Below are positions 1 to 8,016 of a DNA stretch of 10,091 bases, in pieces. How positions within the stretch are numbered: the first letter of the stretch is position 1; the number at the start of each line of letters is the position of its first letter. Source of the stretch: Mucilaginibacter sp. UBA4741 (GTDB lineage Bacteria > Bacteroidota > Bacteroidia > Sphingobacteriales > Sphingobacteriaceae). The notes under the pieces were generated by a model. The model was not told the DNA's origin. It saw only the letters and a program-made list of their open reading frames with translations, and did no database searches. The stretch lies in NCBI GenBank assembly GCA_002403905.1, contig DHIR01000033.1:1-10091 (forward strand), read 5' to 3'. The translations under genes and the position numbers were made by a program.

Positions 1-107
1 ATTTGAGATTATTAATTGGTTGTCACAAATTAGCTGTTTAAATAAATTATACAATAACCTTATCATACATATTTATTGCCATAGCGTACATTTTGCAGAT
101 GTGATCG

Positions 108-1409
108 CTAACGAATGCGCACTGCTGGTACCGGAATATTAAAAAGGCCGGAAAGCGCCGCGCTACAATCCCAAGAGTAAAGACCGCCGCCACTGGCCGG
201 GGTCTTTTTGGTACCATCCTGATTCCAGGCATTCCAAATAACATTGTCATTGTTACGGTTGTTCCATGCGGCCAGCACATTAGCTTGAGCCCAGTGCTTA
301 GTGACCGAGTTGAGCGCGCCAACGGAAAGTCCAAAACCTACACCGCGAAAGGCGATTCCATTATAACCGGCGTTATTTTTACCGCCTTGTCCATAATTGG
401 GAAGTATGTTCCAGGTATCGCCATTATAAGTAAATGCTCCGTCATAGGCCGTATGATTGACCGGCGCCATTGTATTGCTGAAATTAAACATTAGATAATT
501 GGCAATGTTCTGCGCGATGATCAAATTGTCGTGCCCCCCTACCCTCAAAGCAGCATTGATCGCGATTCCGTAATTATAGGTAAAGTCACTCGGGCCGACC
601 CGAAGCGCATTGGGAAGGGAGTTCCATGGAGCGATGGTGTATTGGCTACCCGGACTACTATCAATGATCTTGCCGCAGGTGAGGTTGCTATTAGGCGGAG
701 CGCAGGGGCCGCCATTGTGCGAACTGGTAGTGTAGAAATTATCAATGGACCACTTATACACACCGTTGGCTTTGTTCTTGTAGCCAATATCGCCATTGTT
801 ATCATAGATCAGATAACCGGCTATTACGAAGGTAAAGTTAGCGGGCGCGTCAAGATTAGGTTTCCAATCTGGCGTGAGCGGTTCCGGTGGCTGAATTTGA
901 GCTATCCCGCCATTGCCGGTAGAAGCCCGGTTGTATACCGTATTAAAGTTGATTTCGGCATCTTTTAACCAGGTAATATTTGGCGCGCCGGCATCTAAGG
1001 TGACTCTATAGGCCCGAACAAAGGCGATCGTTGCCCAATTAAGGTCATCGTTAAAGCGATTTGAAGCCCAACTGTGATCATGTTTGTTTACGAAAGCAAT
1101 ACAGAGTTGGTTGACCCCGGCAGCGAGGGCAGACCGCTCTTTAGTATAACCATTACGCATAGCGAAGTCGTAATGATCTTCTGCAAGTTCTATCTCTTCG
1201 GCATCTTCCCAGAAGCCACTGCTGCGATTGGTTCCCTGCTTAATAGCGAAGAACTCTCCCCCCTTTCCATCCGATGTTTTAAAGTAAGCATTATAGCTAG
1301 CCCACGCGCTATGTGCGGCTGCAGCATTGTATTGTGCAACCACAGAGCGCGGCAGGCTGAAAGCGAAAAAGATCGCTATGAAATTAAGCACATTGAAACT
1401 TCTTTGCAT
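108..1409 (-). CDS. Secreted glycoside hydrolase family 76 protein (alpha-1,6-mannanase type)
   Basis: Predicted exported endo-acting alpha-mannan hydrolase of 433 residues. GH76 enzymes cut alpha-1,6-mannose backbones, as in yeast and fungal mannoproteins, with two adjacent aspartates as the catalytic pair. Here the pair is D121-D122 in RFNDDLNWATIAFVRAY, which matches the family's YxDDxxWW helix; FTYNYGIAINAAL (276-288) matches the family's YNQG segment. The last third (about 350-420) keeps the Trp/Asn-rich end typical of GH76. Residues 1-26 form a signal peptide ending VVA before Gln-Tyr, with no lipobox Cys, so the product should be soluble in the periplasm or secreted. The frame stays open for 15 more codons upstream, but these read through a terminator hairpin, and the ATG at 1409 starts directly before the signal peptide, so I chose it. 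It lies 61 bp behind the GH2 gene. The family call is firm; the exact substrate is inferred. Confidence 0.85.
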   Translation of the reverse strand: MQRSFNVLNFIAIFFAFSLPRSVVAQYNAAAAHSAWASYNAYFKTSDGKGGEFFAIKQGTNRSSGFWEDAEEIELAEDHYDFAMRNGYTKERSALAAGVNQLCIAFVNKHDHSWASNRFNDDLNWATIAFVRAYRVTLDAGAPNITWLKDAEINFNTVYNRASTGNGGIAQIQPPEPLTPDWKPNLDAPANFTFVIAGYLIYDNNGDIGYKNKANGVYKWSIDNFYTTSSHNGGPCAPPNSNLTCGKIIDSSPGSQYTIAPWNSLPNALRVGPSDFTYNYGIAINAALRVGGHDNLIIAQNIANYLMFNFSNTMAPVNHTAYDGAFTYNGDTWNILPNYGQGGKNNAGYNGIAFRGVGFGLSVGALNSVTKHWAQANVLAAWNNRNNDNVIWNAWNQDGTKKTPASGGGLYSWDCSAALSGLFNIPVPAVRIR

Positions 1410-1415
1410 AGTGCA

Positions 1416-1447
1416 TAAATATAAAAAAAATGCCCCTTGGTTTGCAA
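1416..1447 (-). promoter_or_regulatory. Possible GH76 promoter overlapping the terminator
   Basis: On the minus strand, TATATTTA (1423 to 1416) matches seven of eight positions of the Bacteroidota -7 box TAnnTTTG. A TTG (1447 to 1445), inside the terminator stem, lies 21 nt upstream, which fits a -33 element. Transcription would then begin at or within a few bases of the GH76 ATG, giving an almost leaderless mRNA. This rests on sequence match and spacing only. Confidence 0.3.
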
Positions 1448-1456
1448 GGGGCATTT
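1428..1456 (-). terminator. Rho-independent terminator after the GH2 gene
   Basis: Perfect 12-bp inverted repeat (arms 1428-1439 and 1445-1456, loop GTTTG on the plus strand) with a GC-rich core. Read on the minus strand, the stem runs into eight T residues (complement of 1423-1430). It begins 15 bp past the GH2 stop codon and ends 19 bp before the GH76 start. Plus-strand reading gives no T-run after the stem, so it acts on leftward transcription. Confidence 0.85.
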
Positions 1457-1470
1457 AATCGGGTAGTTAA

Positions 1471-4400
1471 TTATTTCTTCTTTTTAGACAGATCTATCTC
1501 ATAGCTAAAATTAGTAGCGTTAGCATATACCTTATATGGCTCTAACGGGCGCGGACCGCAACCGTTTGAACCTACACCCAGCGTTTTATGGCTTATGCAT
1601 AATACCGTGCCGCTACTTTTTGGCAGGTCTATTTTATATTCAACCGGGTCCATTTCTTCATCGCTATAAGGCAAGGCACTCATTTGCATAACAGAGTCAA
1701 CCTGTTTAATGGCCACTCCTAAACCATTAGCTGCGGTTAAATTGGCCCAACGTACATCTTCGTGATTGCCTTGTTCCATTGGTTTTTCATAACCAGTCAT
1801 TTGTTTAACAACGCTGCTTGAGTAATGGCCCACATTAAAACCGCTTTTACGATCGCCATAGTTTTCCATTGGGCCACGGCCCAGGTAATCAACCTGGTTC
1901 AAATCTTTATTCAGGAACATACGCACACCAATACGAGCTAAAACCAGTTTAGGGTCGCTAAAGTCAACGCTATTTTCGGCTTTTATTTCGCCTTTGCCAT
2001 TGATGGTGTAAACCACTTTATGGTGTACTACAAATGTTTGTTTACCGGTACCGGTAAGGTTAGCGCTTATCTGCACAACGTTAGGTGCAAGCTGCGTGCT
2101 CTTAACATCATTGGCTACCCAGCTAATTTCTTTCAGGCCATTTTTAACCCAATCTGTATAGGCCCACATATCATCTTTTTGGTGAGGCGCGCGCCATAAG
2201 TGCAGCATCGGTCCGCCTTCATTGCGTAGTATATTATCGCCGTCTTTTTCTATTTTAGTGAACGTACCTTTAGTTTTATCAAACGTTAGGTTAAAGTCTG
2301 TTCCTTTAACTTTTATGGCATCTTTCGAATCATTCAAAGTTAAATTACCACCTTGCGATTTGCTTACCATAGCCGGTACAGGTGTATGTAATTCAAATTG
2401 CTGCTCGGCAATTTCAAAGCCTGCTTTGGCCCATAGCTTATCTGATTTCAACTGAAATGAAATTCGCACAAAATACTCGGCACCCGGTTTTGGGGTGATA
2501 ACGTATGGTAGTTTGATATCCTTCTCGTGGAAAGGGGCAACTGAACCAATGGCCAAGTTACCTGATGATATGGTAGTACCATTTTCGCTTACTTCCCATT
2601 TGCCATCAAAAGCACCCAGGTTAGTAAACTGGTAGCGATTTTTAATAGTGAATGTCTTTTTATCCAGGTCCTTTGCTTTAATGCTGATCCATTGGTAAGC
2701 ATGTTTCAATTCAGGGAAGTGAGGTTTAGGCGATCTGTCAGAAAACACAACACCTTTATGGATAAAGTAATGGTCATTCGGGAACTCACCGAAACCACCG
2801 CCATATGCTATAATAGGATGTTTAGGATCCCGGTTATTGTACAGACCCTGATCTTCCCATTCCCATATCGCGCCACCTAATAAGTTAGGGTATTTATCAA
2901 ACAGATCATTATACAAATCAACCGATCCCATTGAGTTGAACATGGCGTGTGCATATTCGCATAAATAATATGGCTTGGTTAGTGTAGCATCGGTAGCGTT
3001 TTTTTCAACGCCGGCCACGCCGGTATACATCTGGCTGTCAATATCGGCCGGGTTCTTATCATTACCTATACCAAAGCCTTCGTAATGCGTTGGCCTGTTG
3101 TCAATGTTCCTTATCGCTTGTAACGCGGCCCTGAAGTTTGTTCCACCCCTGCCGCACTCATTACCTAACGACCATATAACAACCGAAGGATGGTTTTTAA
3201 AGTTCTCTACATTAGCTACATTACGCTCTATAATGGCGGCTTTAATAGTAGGTTCCTCGTTAAACTGGTTCTGCTGGGCATGACACTCTACGTTAGCTTC
3301 GGCAACCAAATATATACCGTACTCGTCGCATAGCTCATACCAACGCGGGTCATCAGAGTAGTGGCAGGTACGCACGTGGTTACTGTTGGTTTGTTTGATC
3401 AAGACTATATCCTTTATCATTTGCTCCTCGGTAACAGCATGACCATCATCGGGCCAGTTTTCGTGGCGGTTAACGCCTTTTAATTTAATAGGTACGCCAT
3501 TTACCAAAAACAAACGCCCTTTTATCTCGATCTCGCGGAAACCGGTACGGGCCGACATGGTTTCTAACGTAATAGCGCCGTTATTTAAGGTGATTACTGA
3601 TGTATATAGTTTTGGCGTTTCCGCTGTCCATTTCTCCGGATTGGTTACATGGAAACTGGTTTCAACCTTAACTTCTTCGCCGGGTTGTAATGCAGGTACT
3701 GATTTTTTAACAGCGGCTCCCGGTACTTTAACTAGTCCGTTATAAAGGGTTACCACTATTTGGCGCGCTGGTACAGCAACGCTGCTATAGTTTTTTACTT
3801 TAGCCGATACGGTCAGGTCCGCGTCGCGATATTTATTATCCAAATTGGTTTTAATAAAGAAATCGCGGATATGTTCTTGCGGGGCACTCCATAAGGTTAC
3901 ATTCCTGAAGATACCGCTCAAGCGCCACATATCCTGATTTTCAAGATAGCTGCCTGATGTAAAACGGTAAACTTCAACAGCAAGCGTATTTTTGCCGGGC
4001 CGTACATATTTGGTCAGATCAAATTCGGCAGCGTTACGGCTGTTTACACTGTAGCCAACTTTTTTACCATTAACCCATATAAAGAAGCCTGCATCTACCC
4101 CATCAAAAGTGATAAATATGCGGCGGCCACTCCAGTTTGCAGGCACCGTAAAATCGCGGCGGTAGCTGCCTACCGGGTTGCGTTCTGTAAGGGTTGTATA
4201 TTTTTTATTTCTAGGCTCGGTCATTACCCTTGGGAAATCGCTCTGGAAAATCAGGGTAAAGTTGCTATAATCGGGCGTTCCGTAACCTTGTACCTGGAAA
4301 GATGAAGGCACTTTAATGTCTTTCCATTTTGACACATCGTAGGTTGGTTTATAAAAATTAACAGGGCGCTTTTGGGGCCAGTCTACCCAATTAAACTTCC

Positions 4401-4677
4401 ACATACCGTTTAAGCTAATGGCTAGTGAAGATGCACGGCGATTAGCTTTTAAAGCCTCGGCTAAATTGCTGTAAGGCATTAACGTAACGTGGTCAAGCTC
4501 TTTGTTTATACCGATAGTTTCGGGGTTCTCAATTTCTTTTGGAACAGATGCAGTATCTGTTTTTGACAGGTTACTGTATTCTGGTACCACTTGCTGGCCG
4601 AAACTTATTTTATGGCTAAAAACAAGAACCAATAGCAACGCTACAACTTCTTTCTTAAATAAGATTTTGTTCATCAT
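1471..4677 (-). CDS. Secreted GH2 beta-galactosidase (LacZ-like, five-domain)
   Basis: Exported glycoside hydrolase of 1068 residues that should release terminal beta-linked galactose, or a related sugar, from oligosaccharides in the periplasm. Domains in order: signal peptide (1 to about 27, no lipobox); GH2 sugar-binding domain (about 88-265, LNGMWKFNW at its start); Ig-like domain (about 266-380); TIM barrel (about 385-680); second beta domain; LacZ small-chain-like beta-sandwich (about 785-1060, with YLGRGPMENYGDR). The acid/base is E507 in WSLGNECGRG and the nucleophile is E574 in YLCEYAHAMFNSMG; GVNRHENWPDDGH and WEWEDQGL are also LacZ signatures. A Cys stands where LacZ has Ser after the acid/base Glu. 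Length fits LacZ-type GH2 enzymes. An in-frame GTG at 4683 exists, but ATG at 4677 or 4674 is preferred; 4677 is used. The C-terminus ends in four lysines. Being exported, it is unlike cytoplasmic E. coli LacZ; a related beta-glycoside specificity is possible. Confidence 0.92.
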   Translation of the reverse strand: MMNKILFKKEVVALLLVLVFSHKISFGQQVVPEYSNLSKTDTASVPKEIENPETIGINKELDHVTLMPYSNLAEALKANRRASSLAISLNGMWKFNWVDWPQKRPVNFYKPTYDVSKWKDIKVPSSFQVQGYGTPDYSNFTLIFQSDFPRVMTEPRNKKYTTLTERNPVGSYRRDFTVPANWSGRRIFITFDGVDAGFFIWVNGKKVGYSVNSRNAAEFDLTKYVRPGKNTLAVEVYRFTSGSYLENQDMWRLSGIFRNVTLWSAPQEHIRDFFIKTNLDNKYRDADLTVSAKVKNYSSVAVPARQIVVTLYNGLVKVPGAAVKKSVPALQPGEEVKVETSFHVTNPEKWTAETPKLYTSVITLNNGAITLETMSARTGFREIEIKGRLFLVNGVPIKLKGVNRHENWPDDGHAVTEEQMIKDIVLIKQTNSNHVRTCHYSDDPRWYELCDEYGIYLVAEANVECHAQQNQFNEEPTIKAAIIERNVANVENFKNHPSVVIWSLGNECGRGGTNFRAALQAIRNIDNRPTHYEGFGIGNDKNPADIDSQMYTGVAGVEKNATDATLTKPYYLCEYAHAMFNSMGSVDLYNDLFDKYPNLLGGAIWEWEDQGLYNNRDPKHPIIAYGGGFGEFPNDHYFIHKGVVFSDRSPKPHFPELKHAYQWISIKAKDLDKKTFTIKNRYQFTNLGAFDGKWEVSENGTTISSGNLAIGSVAPFHEKDIKLPYVITPKPGAEYFVRISFQLKSDKLWAKAGFEIAEQQFELHTPVPAMVSKSQGGNLTLNDSKDAIKVKGTDFNLTFDKTKGTFTKIEKDGDNILRNEGGPMLHLWRAPHQKDDMWAYTDWVKNGLKEISWVANDVKSTQLAPNVVQISANLTGTGKQTFVVHHKVVYTINGKGEIKAENSVDFSDPKLVLARIGVRMFLNKDLNQVDYLGRGPMENYGDRKSGFNVGHYSSSVVKQMTGYEKPMEQGNHEDVRWANLTAANGLGVAIKQVDSVMQMSALPYSDEEMDPVEYKIDLPKSSGTVLCISHKTLGVGSNGCGPRPLEPYKVYANATNFSYEIDLSKKKK

Positions 4678-5288
4678 TATCACTTAGATAGTTAATTTTT
4701 GGAGTATAAACGCGCTTGTCATAACTTAAGCAAACTGCATTTATAGATTTTATTGGAATTGCTGCTAAAAGTATCTTTTTTTACTGAATTCTTTAATTCT
4801 TTTCTATGCAATCGTTGCCGAAAACTGCAACAAAACCGTTACGGCGGTAAACGACTCAATGTGTTCTAATGAAGATAAATAGCCTGCAAGTAATTTAATA
4901 TTACATAGTAAATAAGCTACAATAATTCTATTATACTATTCATAAAGGTTGTAGCGGTAAAAAAGGTGCTCAATAATTGCTTTTATCTTATATATTAATC
5001 TATATCGCGCAAAACACAGAATATCTCCAATATATTTGCCTTAAACGAATTATATTATCTTTAAATGTTTTATAATGGTTATGTAATCGTTCTTTTGAGA
5101 GCAAAAATAAATCAAACGTCTATTTTCAGGATTTTCACCTTTCTGTTTTGCCTACAACGGCATAATGTGCCTTTAAGTATATGTGAGAGCACTTTTAGTA
5201 GTTAAACACACCCATTTTAATAAAACACGGCCTTATTCCCAAAAAACGACTTTTAAATACAGGCACTTGCTTTGCATATCAATTGCTG
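4678..5288. other. 611-bp AT-rich intergenic region between divergent genes
   Basis: No convincing gene. It separates the leftward GH2 gene from the rightward AraC-type gene, so it should hold both promoters. Two small palindromes lie about 130-170 bp upstream of the GH2 start: GCAA-TCG-TTGC (4808-4818) and CCGT-T-ACGG (4836-4844). They are the size of LacI- or AraC-type half-site pairs, but I cannot assign a regulator. A perfect TAnnTTTG match, TATATTTG, sits at 5031-5038 on the plus strand with no good -33 partner. I found no clear GH2 promoter box and no tRNA or riboswitch-like structure. Confidence 0.6.
4808..4844. promoter_or_regulatory. Operator-like palindromes upstream of the GH2 gene
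   Basis: GCAATCGTTGC (4808-4818) has 4-bp arms around a 3-bp centre, and CCGTTACGG (4836-4844) has 4-bp arms around one base. Their centres are 27 bp apart, in a more GC-rich patch of an otherwise AT-rich spacer. Both arms are short and could arise by chance; placement upstream of a catabolic gene is the main support. Confidence 0.2.
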
Positions 5289-5855
5289 ATGATACTATTT
5301 ATAAAAAATATGGTTTGTATTAGCTGCCAAATGGTTGTTAAATATGAATTAGAGAAACTTGATTTAAATGCCACATTAATTGAGGCGGGCCGAGTAGAAA
5401 TTCTTGAGCCTATCTCTGTTGAACAAATTGACAAACTTAAGACAGCCTTATATAAAGCCGGTTTAGAATTAACAGATAATAGAAAACATATTTTAATAGA
5501 AAAAATCAAAGCTATTGTTTTAGAAATGCTTGATTATTCAGGGGCTGCATTAAAAACAAACTTTTCCTATTACTTGAGCAAAAAACTAAGTCTTGACTAT
5601 ACTTACCTTGCCAATACATTTTCAGAGGACCAAGGCATAACTATAGAGCATTATATCATCTCCAATAAAATCAGGAAAGTTAAAGAACTAATTTCCTATA
5701 ATGAGCTTAATTTAACTGAAATTTCCTGGAAACTGAATTATAGCAGTGTCGCTCACTTATCAACGCAATTTAAAAAAGTAACAGGTATAACACCTTCCCG
5801 CTTTAAGCATATTGAATGTAATACCTCATTACCTTCTTCAATGTGTGAATTATAG
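5289..5855 (+). CDS. AraC-family regulator with N-terminal HMA-like (MxCxxC) domain
   Basis: DNA-binding transcription factor of 188 residues. Residues 1 to about 63 look like a small beta-alpha-beta-beta-alpha-beta heavy-metal-associated fold starting ILFIKNMVCISC, with C10 and C13 in an MxCxxC motif of the kind that binds Cu(I) or similar soft metals in HMA proteins. After a helical linker comes a two-helix-turn-helix AraC domain (about 89-175); the second HTH includes LTEISWKLNYSSVAHLSTQF and ends with the AraC signature GITPSRFK. This compact form is a recurrent Bacteroidota type, lacking the usual cupin sugar-binding domain. A TTG at 5283 extends the frame, but ATG at 5289 gives the family's usual start just before the first strand. 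It is visibly more AT-rich than the flanking genes. Its target is unknown: it lies 116 bp before the lipoprotein gene on the same strand and diverges from the GH2 gene. Metal sensing is inferred from the motif. Confidence 0.85.
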   Translation: MILFIKNMVCISCQMVVKYELEKLDLNATLIEAGRVEILEPISVEQIDKLKTALYKAGLELTDNRKHILIEKIKAIVLEMLDYSGAALKTNFSYYLSKKLSLDYTYLANTFSEDQGITIEHYIISNKIRKVKELISYNELNLTEISWKLNYSSVAHLSTQFKKVTGITPSRFKHIECNTSLPSSMCEL

Positions 5856-5900
5856 AACTTATTTACAAAATTGTGTAACATCTCACCCCACTTCTCAGGG

Positions 5901-5908
5901 TATGTTTG
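5901..5908 (+). promoter_or_regulatory. Bacteroidota -7 box upstream of the DUF3494 lipoprotein gene
   Basis: TATGTTTG is a perfect match to TAnnTTTG. It lies 63 bp before the ATG at 5972, implying a leader of roughly 55-60 nt. The nearest TTG upstream (5871-5873) is 27 nt away, longer than the usual 19-21, so the -33 element is weak or absent. This favours a transcription start separate from the AraC gene. Confidence 0.4.
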
Positions 5909-5971
5909 TATTGTCCAAAGTCTGTTTATCAAAACTGCAGGCCACCGACATAATTTTTTTAATAACTACCC

Positions 5972-8002
5972 ATGAAAAAAAAATCTACTCCGACTAGCAA
6001 TAGTACTCAAGTGTGTAAAAGCAGAGGCTATTCAAAAAAATTCCTAACCATTTGGTCCCTGGTTTTACTCTTTGTAGTATTTACTACCGGATGTAAAAAG
6101 GATAAATTTGTGGCCGCCCAGGGGGTATGCCCAACTGTTGTTACTGATCCAATGGACAAAGCCGTTGATGTGGTACTACCTAAAGTTATCTCGGCAACAT
6201 TTAATACCGATATGGACGCAGCCACCATTACCAAAACAACATTTATTATTAAACAAGGCGCCAATGCCGTATCAGGAACCGTTGCCGCTACCGGCGATGC
6301 TAAGGTTTATACTTTTACGCCAGATGTACCCTTGCTGCCTTTTGTTTTGTACACAGGTACCATTACTACCGGCGCGGCTGACAAGTTTCATACAGCCTTA
6401 GTTACTGATCAGGTATGGACATTCACAACTATTCCACAAGTATCTACATCTGTATTGCCCCTGGCAAGTGGCACAACAACCGGGGCCGGAACATATGCGC
6501 AAGGTTCAACAGCATCTGTAACAGCTACAGCTGCAACGGGCTTTGTATTTACCAATTGGACGGACGGTGCAACCGTAGCTTCAACAAGCCCAAGCTACCA
6601 GTTCACTATGGCTGGTAATAGAGCGTTGGTAGCAAATTTTGCGGCTATAACCATTGGCAAGGTAGCTTTAAATCTACAATCAAGCCCAATAGCAGGCGGT
6701 ACAGTTACCGGGCAGGGTCAATTTGCAACAGGTTCAACAGTAGTTGCTACTGCAACACCTAATGCAGGATATTCCTTTATTAATTGGACAGATAACGGAA
6801 CAATAGTATCTACCAGTTCAAACTATCAATTTGTTTTAGCTGCCAACAGAACGTTAACCGCAAACTTTAGTCTTGTAGCGGCATCGCAATTTGCGGTGGG
6901 GTTATCATCAAGCCCGGTTGCAGGCGGATCAACTACAGGCTCAGGATCGTATCCTTCAGGCACCTCGGTAACAGCAACAGCTTTCCCAAATACAGGTTAT
7001 ACCTTTTTTAACTGGACAGAAAATACGGTACAAGCTTCAACAAGTGCGGCTTATACGTTCCCGTTAACTGCCAATAAAACATTGGTTGCTAATTTCGTGA
7101 TCAACACGTACACTTTAAATGTTACTGCTACAAACGGTACTGTTGCTAAAAACCCTAATCAGCCAACATATAATTATGGCACAACGGTACAGCTTACGGC
7201 AACGGCAAATCCAGGTTTCATATTCTCATCATGGAGCGGCGATGCTTCGGGTTCTGTCAATCCGTTAACTGTGAGTATGACATCTAACAAAAACATCACT
7301 GCAAACTTTACGGCAGTTGTAGCCCTTGGCCCTATATTACCTAGCCTTGGCGGAGCGGCTAACTTTACCATACTAACCGAATCAGGTATATCTACTACAG
7401 GCGTTACCTCAATTACCGGCGATATTGGTGTAAGCCCAATAACATCCACAGCCATAACAGGGTTTGGATTAATAATGGATCCCAGCGGTCAATCATCTCA
7501 CACCCCTATTGTTAGTGGCAAGGTTTACGCTGCGGATTACGCGGTACCAACACCAGGTAATTTAACTACGGATGTAGGTGATATGGAAACTGCTTATACC
7601 AATTCTAATAACCTGGTAACCCCTGCGCCTATTGTTGGTTTAGGTGCCGGCGATATTAGTGGCTTAACCCTACCTCCAGGATTATATAAATGGGGCACTC
7701 AGCTTTTAATAACAAATGCTGGTGTAACCTTAGCAGGCGGGCCAAATGATACCTGGGTGTTCCAGATAGGTTCGGATCTTATAGTTAACAATACGGCTAT
7801 TATTCATTTAACGGGCGGTGCGCAAGCCAAAAACATCTATTGGGTTGTTGCAGGCCAGGCTACTCTTGGAACAACTGTTAATTTCAGCGGGAATATCCTG
7901 AGCAAAAACCTCATCTCTTTAAATACCGGGGCTACTGTTACCGGCAGGTTATTGGCACAGAAAGCGGTTACATTAAATGCAAGTACCGTTATTATACCTT
8001 AA
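5972..8002 (+). CDS. Multi-domain DUF3494 (ice-binding-like) surface lipoprotein
   Basis: Lipoprotein of 676 residues. The signal sequence has a long basic n-region (1-25), a hydrophobic core and the lipobox FTTGC with C41 as the lipidated residue. C-K-K-D after the cut resembles the lysine/acidic lipoprotein export signal described in Capnocytophaga, hinting at the cell surface. Domains in order: Big_5-like Ig domain (about 53-153, TDPMDKAVDV start, AMFNTDMD-like core reading SATFNTDMD, VWTFTT end); four InlB-B-like repeats (156-449); DUF3494 domain (about 459-676; NFTILTESGIS start, GDIGVSP, TLPPGLYKW, WVFQIG, NIYWVVAGQATLGT, GRLLAQKAVTLNAS). DUF3494 forms the beta-solenoid of many microbial ice-binding proteins, but many members are untested. 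T-G-x-T motifs occur in it (STTGVTS, NTGATVTG), too few to prove ice binding. It precedes an OmpA-type barrel gene by 77 bp. Adhesion to a surface or polymer is an equally good guess. Confidence 0.88.
   Translation: MKKKSTPTSNSTQVCKSRGYSKKFLTIWSLVLLFVVFTTGCKKDKFVAAQGVCPTVVTDPMDKAVDVVLPKVISATFNTDMDAATITKTTFIIKQGANAVSGTVAATGDAKVYTFTPDVPLLPFVLYTGTITTGAADKFHTALVTDQVWTFTTIPQVSTSVLPLASGTTTGAGTYAQGSTASVTATAATGFVFTNWTDGATVASTSPSYQFTMAGNRALVANFAAITIGKVALNLQSSPIAGGTVTGQGQFATGSTVVATATPNAGYSFINWTDNGTIVSTSSNYQFVLAANRTLTANFSLVAASQFAVGLSSSPVAGGSTTGSGSYPSGTSVTATAFPNTGYTFFNWTENTVQASTSAAYTFPLTANKTLVANFVINTYTLNVTATNGTVAKNPNQPTYNYGTTVQLTATANPGFIFSSWSGDASGSVNPLTVSMTSNKNITANFTAVVALGPILPSLGGAANFTILTESGISTTGVTSITGDIGVSPITSTAITGFGLIMDPSGQSSHTPIVSGKVYAADYAVPTPGNLTTDVGDMETAYTNSNNLVTPAPIVGLGAGDISGLTLPPGLYKWGTQLLITNAGVTLAGGPNDTWVFQIGSDLIVNNTAIIHLTGGAQAKNIYWVVAGQATLGTTVNFSGNILSKNLISLNTGATVTGRLLAQKAVTLNASTVIIP
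6437..7318 (+). repeat. Four tandem InlB-B-like protein repeats
   Basis: Coding repeats of about 70 residues: 156-226, 231-302, 306-377 and 379-448 of the lipoprotein. Each has the pattern GGxxTGxGxYxxGTxVxxTA, then GYxFxNWT, then NKTLxANF. Repeats 1-3 are close relatives; repeat 4 lacks the TGxGxY part, has YNYGTTVQLTA and FSSWSGDASG instead, and looks like a different branch. The DNA copies are diverged, so this is an old protein repeat and not a recent DNA duplication. Such modules usually make stiff stalks that hold a terminal domain away from the cell. Confidence 0.85.
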
Positions 8003-8016
8003 TATTTATACTCCTC

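Noticed and set aside
82..110. Hairpin TAGCG/CGCTA with inner ACAT/ATGT pairing at the GH76 stop codon
   Set aside because: The stem is short and interrupted, includes the stop codon, and has no T-run on the minus strand, so it is not a convincing terminator. Nothing else was seen in 1-107.
531..968. 145-codon open frame antisense to the GH76 gene
   Set aside because: It lies wholly inside a well-supported GH76 gene and its product resembles no family; it is a by-product of the sense codon usage.
1410..1454. Fifteen-codon N-terminal extension of the GH76 protein
   Set aside because: It would translate the terminator hairpin and would put non-signal residues before an otherwise ordinary signal peptide starting at 1409.
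5065..5205. 46-codon ATG reading frame in the long intergenic spacer, 26 bp after a TATATTTG box
   Set aside because: The translated product has no recognisable motif or compositional sign of coding, and the region is AT-rich; promoter-like placement alone is too weak to call a gene.
5283..5288. TTG start adding two residues to the AraC-type regulator
   Set aside because: ATG at 5289 directly precedes the first strand of the HMA-like domain and matches the usual start of this family.
6437..7318. Tandem repeats as a possible DNA-level repeat or recent duplication
   Set aside because: Similarity is at the protein level with diverged codons; spacing and divergence fit old domain repeats, not a CRISPR array or recent tandem duplication.
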